Below, in pieces: positions 22,303-22,461 of a stretch of DNA of 22,461 bases. The translations under genes were made by a program, and so were the position numbers. The stretch comes from Acidimicrobiia bacterium (GTDB taxonomy: Bacteria; Actinomycetota; Acidimicrobiia; Spongiisociales; SHLN01). The notes under the pieces are model-generated. The model did no database searches and was not told where the DNA came from. It worked only from the letters and a program-made list of their open reading frames with translations. Numbering within the stretch: position 1 is the stretch's first letter; each line of letters begins with the position of its first letter. Location: NCBI GenBank assembly GCA_030624805.1, contig JAUXJL010000002.1, positions 1 through 22,461 on the forward strand, given 5' to 3'.

Positions 22303-22461
22303 CTCGTCATAGGTGGCCCGAATGGTCTTCTCGACCCGGGCCAACATATCTCCCAAAGAACCTTCCTGTTCCACGAGCGGATGAATGACGATCCGGGCGC
22401 GACCCCCGTACATGCGCCAATCGCCTGGGGGCCAGGCATGGTCCGTGCCTTCAGTGGTGAC
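22285..22461 (-). CDS. 1-acyl-glycerol-3-phosphate acyltransferase-like protein (PlsC family), C-terminus only
   Basis: The last 58 residues of a gene that runs off the right edge. It reads VTTEGTDHAWPPGDWRMYGG, then RARIVIHPLVEQEGSLGDML and RVEKTIRATYDELV. The GTD-x-AWPPG segment, the following R-x-R-I-V-I-x-x-PL strand and the final amphipathic helix match the C-terminal part of PlsC-type acyltransferases, which transfer an acyl chain to lysophosphatidate. The catalytic HxxxxD block lies outside the window. It converges on imuB and overlaps the short broken ORF. Confidence 0.7.
   Translation of the reverse strand, partial: VTTEGTDHAWPPGDWRMYGGRARIVIHPLVEQEGSLGDMLARVEKTIRATYDELVAEA

Overview
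The window is GC-rich, densely packed DNA with frequent GTG/TTG starts and many stop/start overlaps. The sequence suggests an uncultured-type actinobacterium, perhaps a member of Acidimicrobiia. Three things point there: the cdsA-dxr-rseP and rimP-nusA-infB-ylxP-rbfA-nrnA-truB-ribF-rpsO-pnp order, an actinobacterial/Gram-positive LexA box of the CGAAC-N4-GTTCG type, and an imuA-imuB mutasome pair. The taxon is an inference from synteny and motifs; no 16S or other marker is present.

Region 1 (1-4565) holds envelope and isoprenoid genes. It starts inside a cdsA gene whose CDP-diglyceride synthase domain is preceded by more than 470 residues of acidic, low-complexity sequence that begins with an Ala/Arg/Glu minisatellite. 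It continues with dxr (MEP pathway) and an RseP-type site-2 protease. ispG and proS, common neighbours here, are absent.

Region 2 (4566-11921) is the translation/RNA operon. A short leader with an extended -10 and a strong intrinsic-terminator-like hairpin comes before rimP. It is followed by nusA, infB, a DUF503 gene, rbfA, a DHH phosphoesterase, truB and ribF. Most junctions overlap or are nearly contiguous, so this looks like a single transcript for ribosome maturation, initiation, tRNA modification and flavin cofactor synthesis. There is no ylxR between nusA and infB.

Region 3 (11953-14539) is less ordinary. It holds a 497-residue membrane-anchored protein I cannot name, a Rid-family protein lacking the usual catalytic arginine, and a 444-bp gene-free stretch. 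That stretch contains two back-to-back hairpins and a diverged 114-bp direct duplication whose internal stem shows a compensatory base-pair change.

Region 4 (14540-17351) is rpsO followed by pnp, the classical S15/PNPase pair, with hairpins in the rpsO leader, between the genes and at the pnp stop codon.

Region 5 (17366-19859, minus strand) is a two-gene surface O-acylation unit, an MBOAT acyltransferase plus a membrane-anchored SGNH/DltD/AlgJ-like partner. It diverges from region 6 (19975-22031), the SOS mutagenesis operon imuA-imuB. The two share a 155-bp intergenic region. Its centre is an almost perfect 30-bp palindrome that holds a LexA box and reads as a -35/-10 promoter on both strands; a pair of 20-bp-spaced direct repeats lies beside it. 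The window ends with a short, probably frameshifted ORF and the C-terminus of a PlsC-type acyltransferase on the minus strand.

The best candidates for something undescribed are the symmetric SOS promoter that may couple surface acylation to DNA damage, the structured tandem repeat upstream of rpsO, and the giant acidic minisatellite extension on CdsA.
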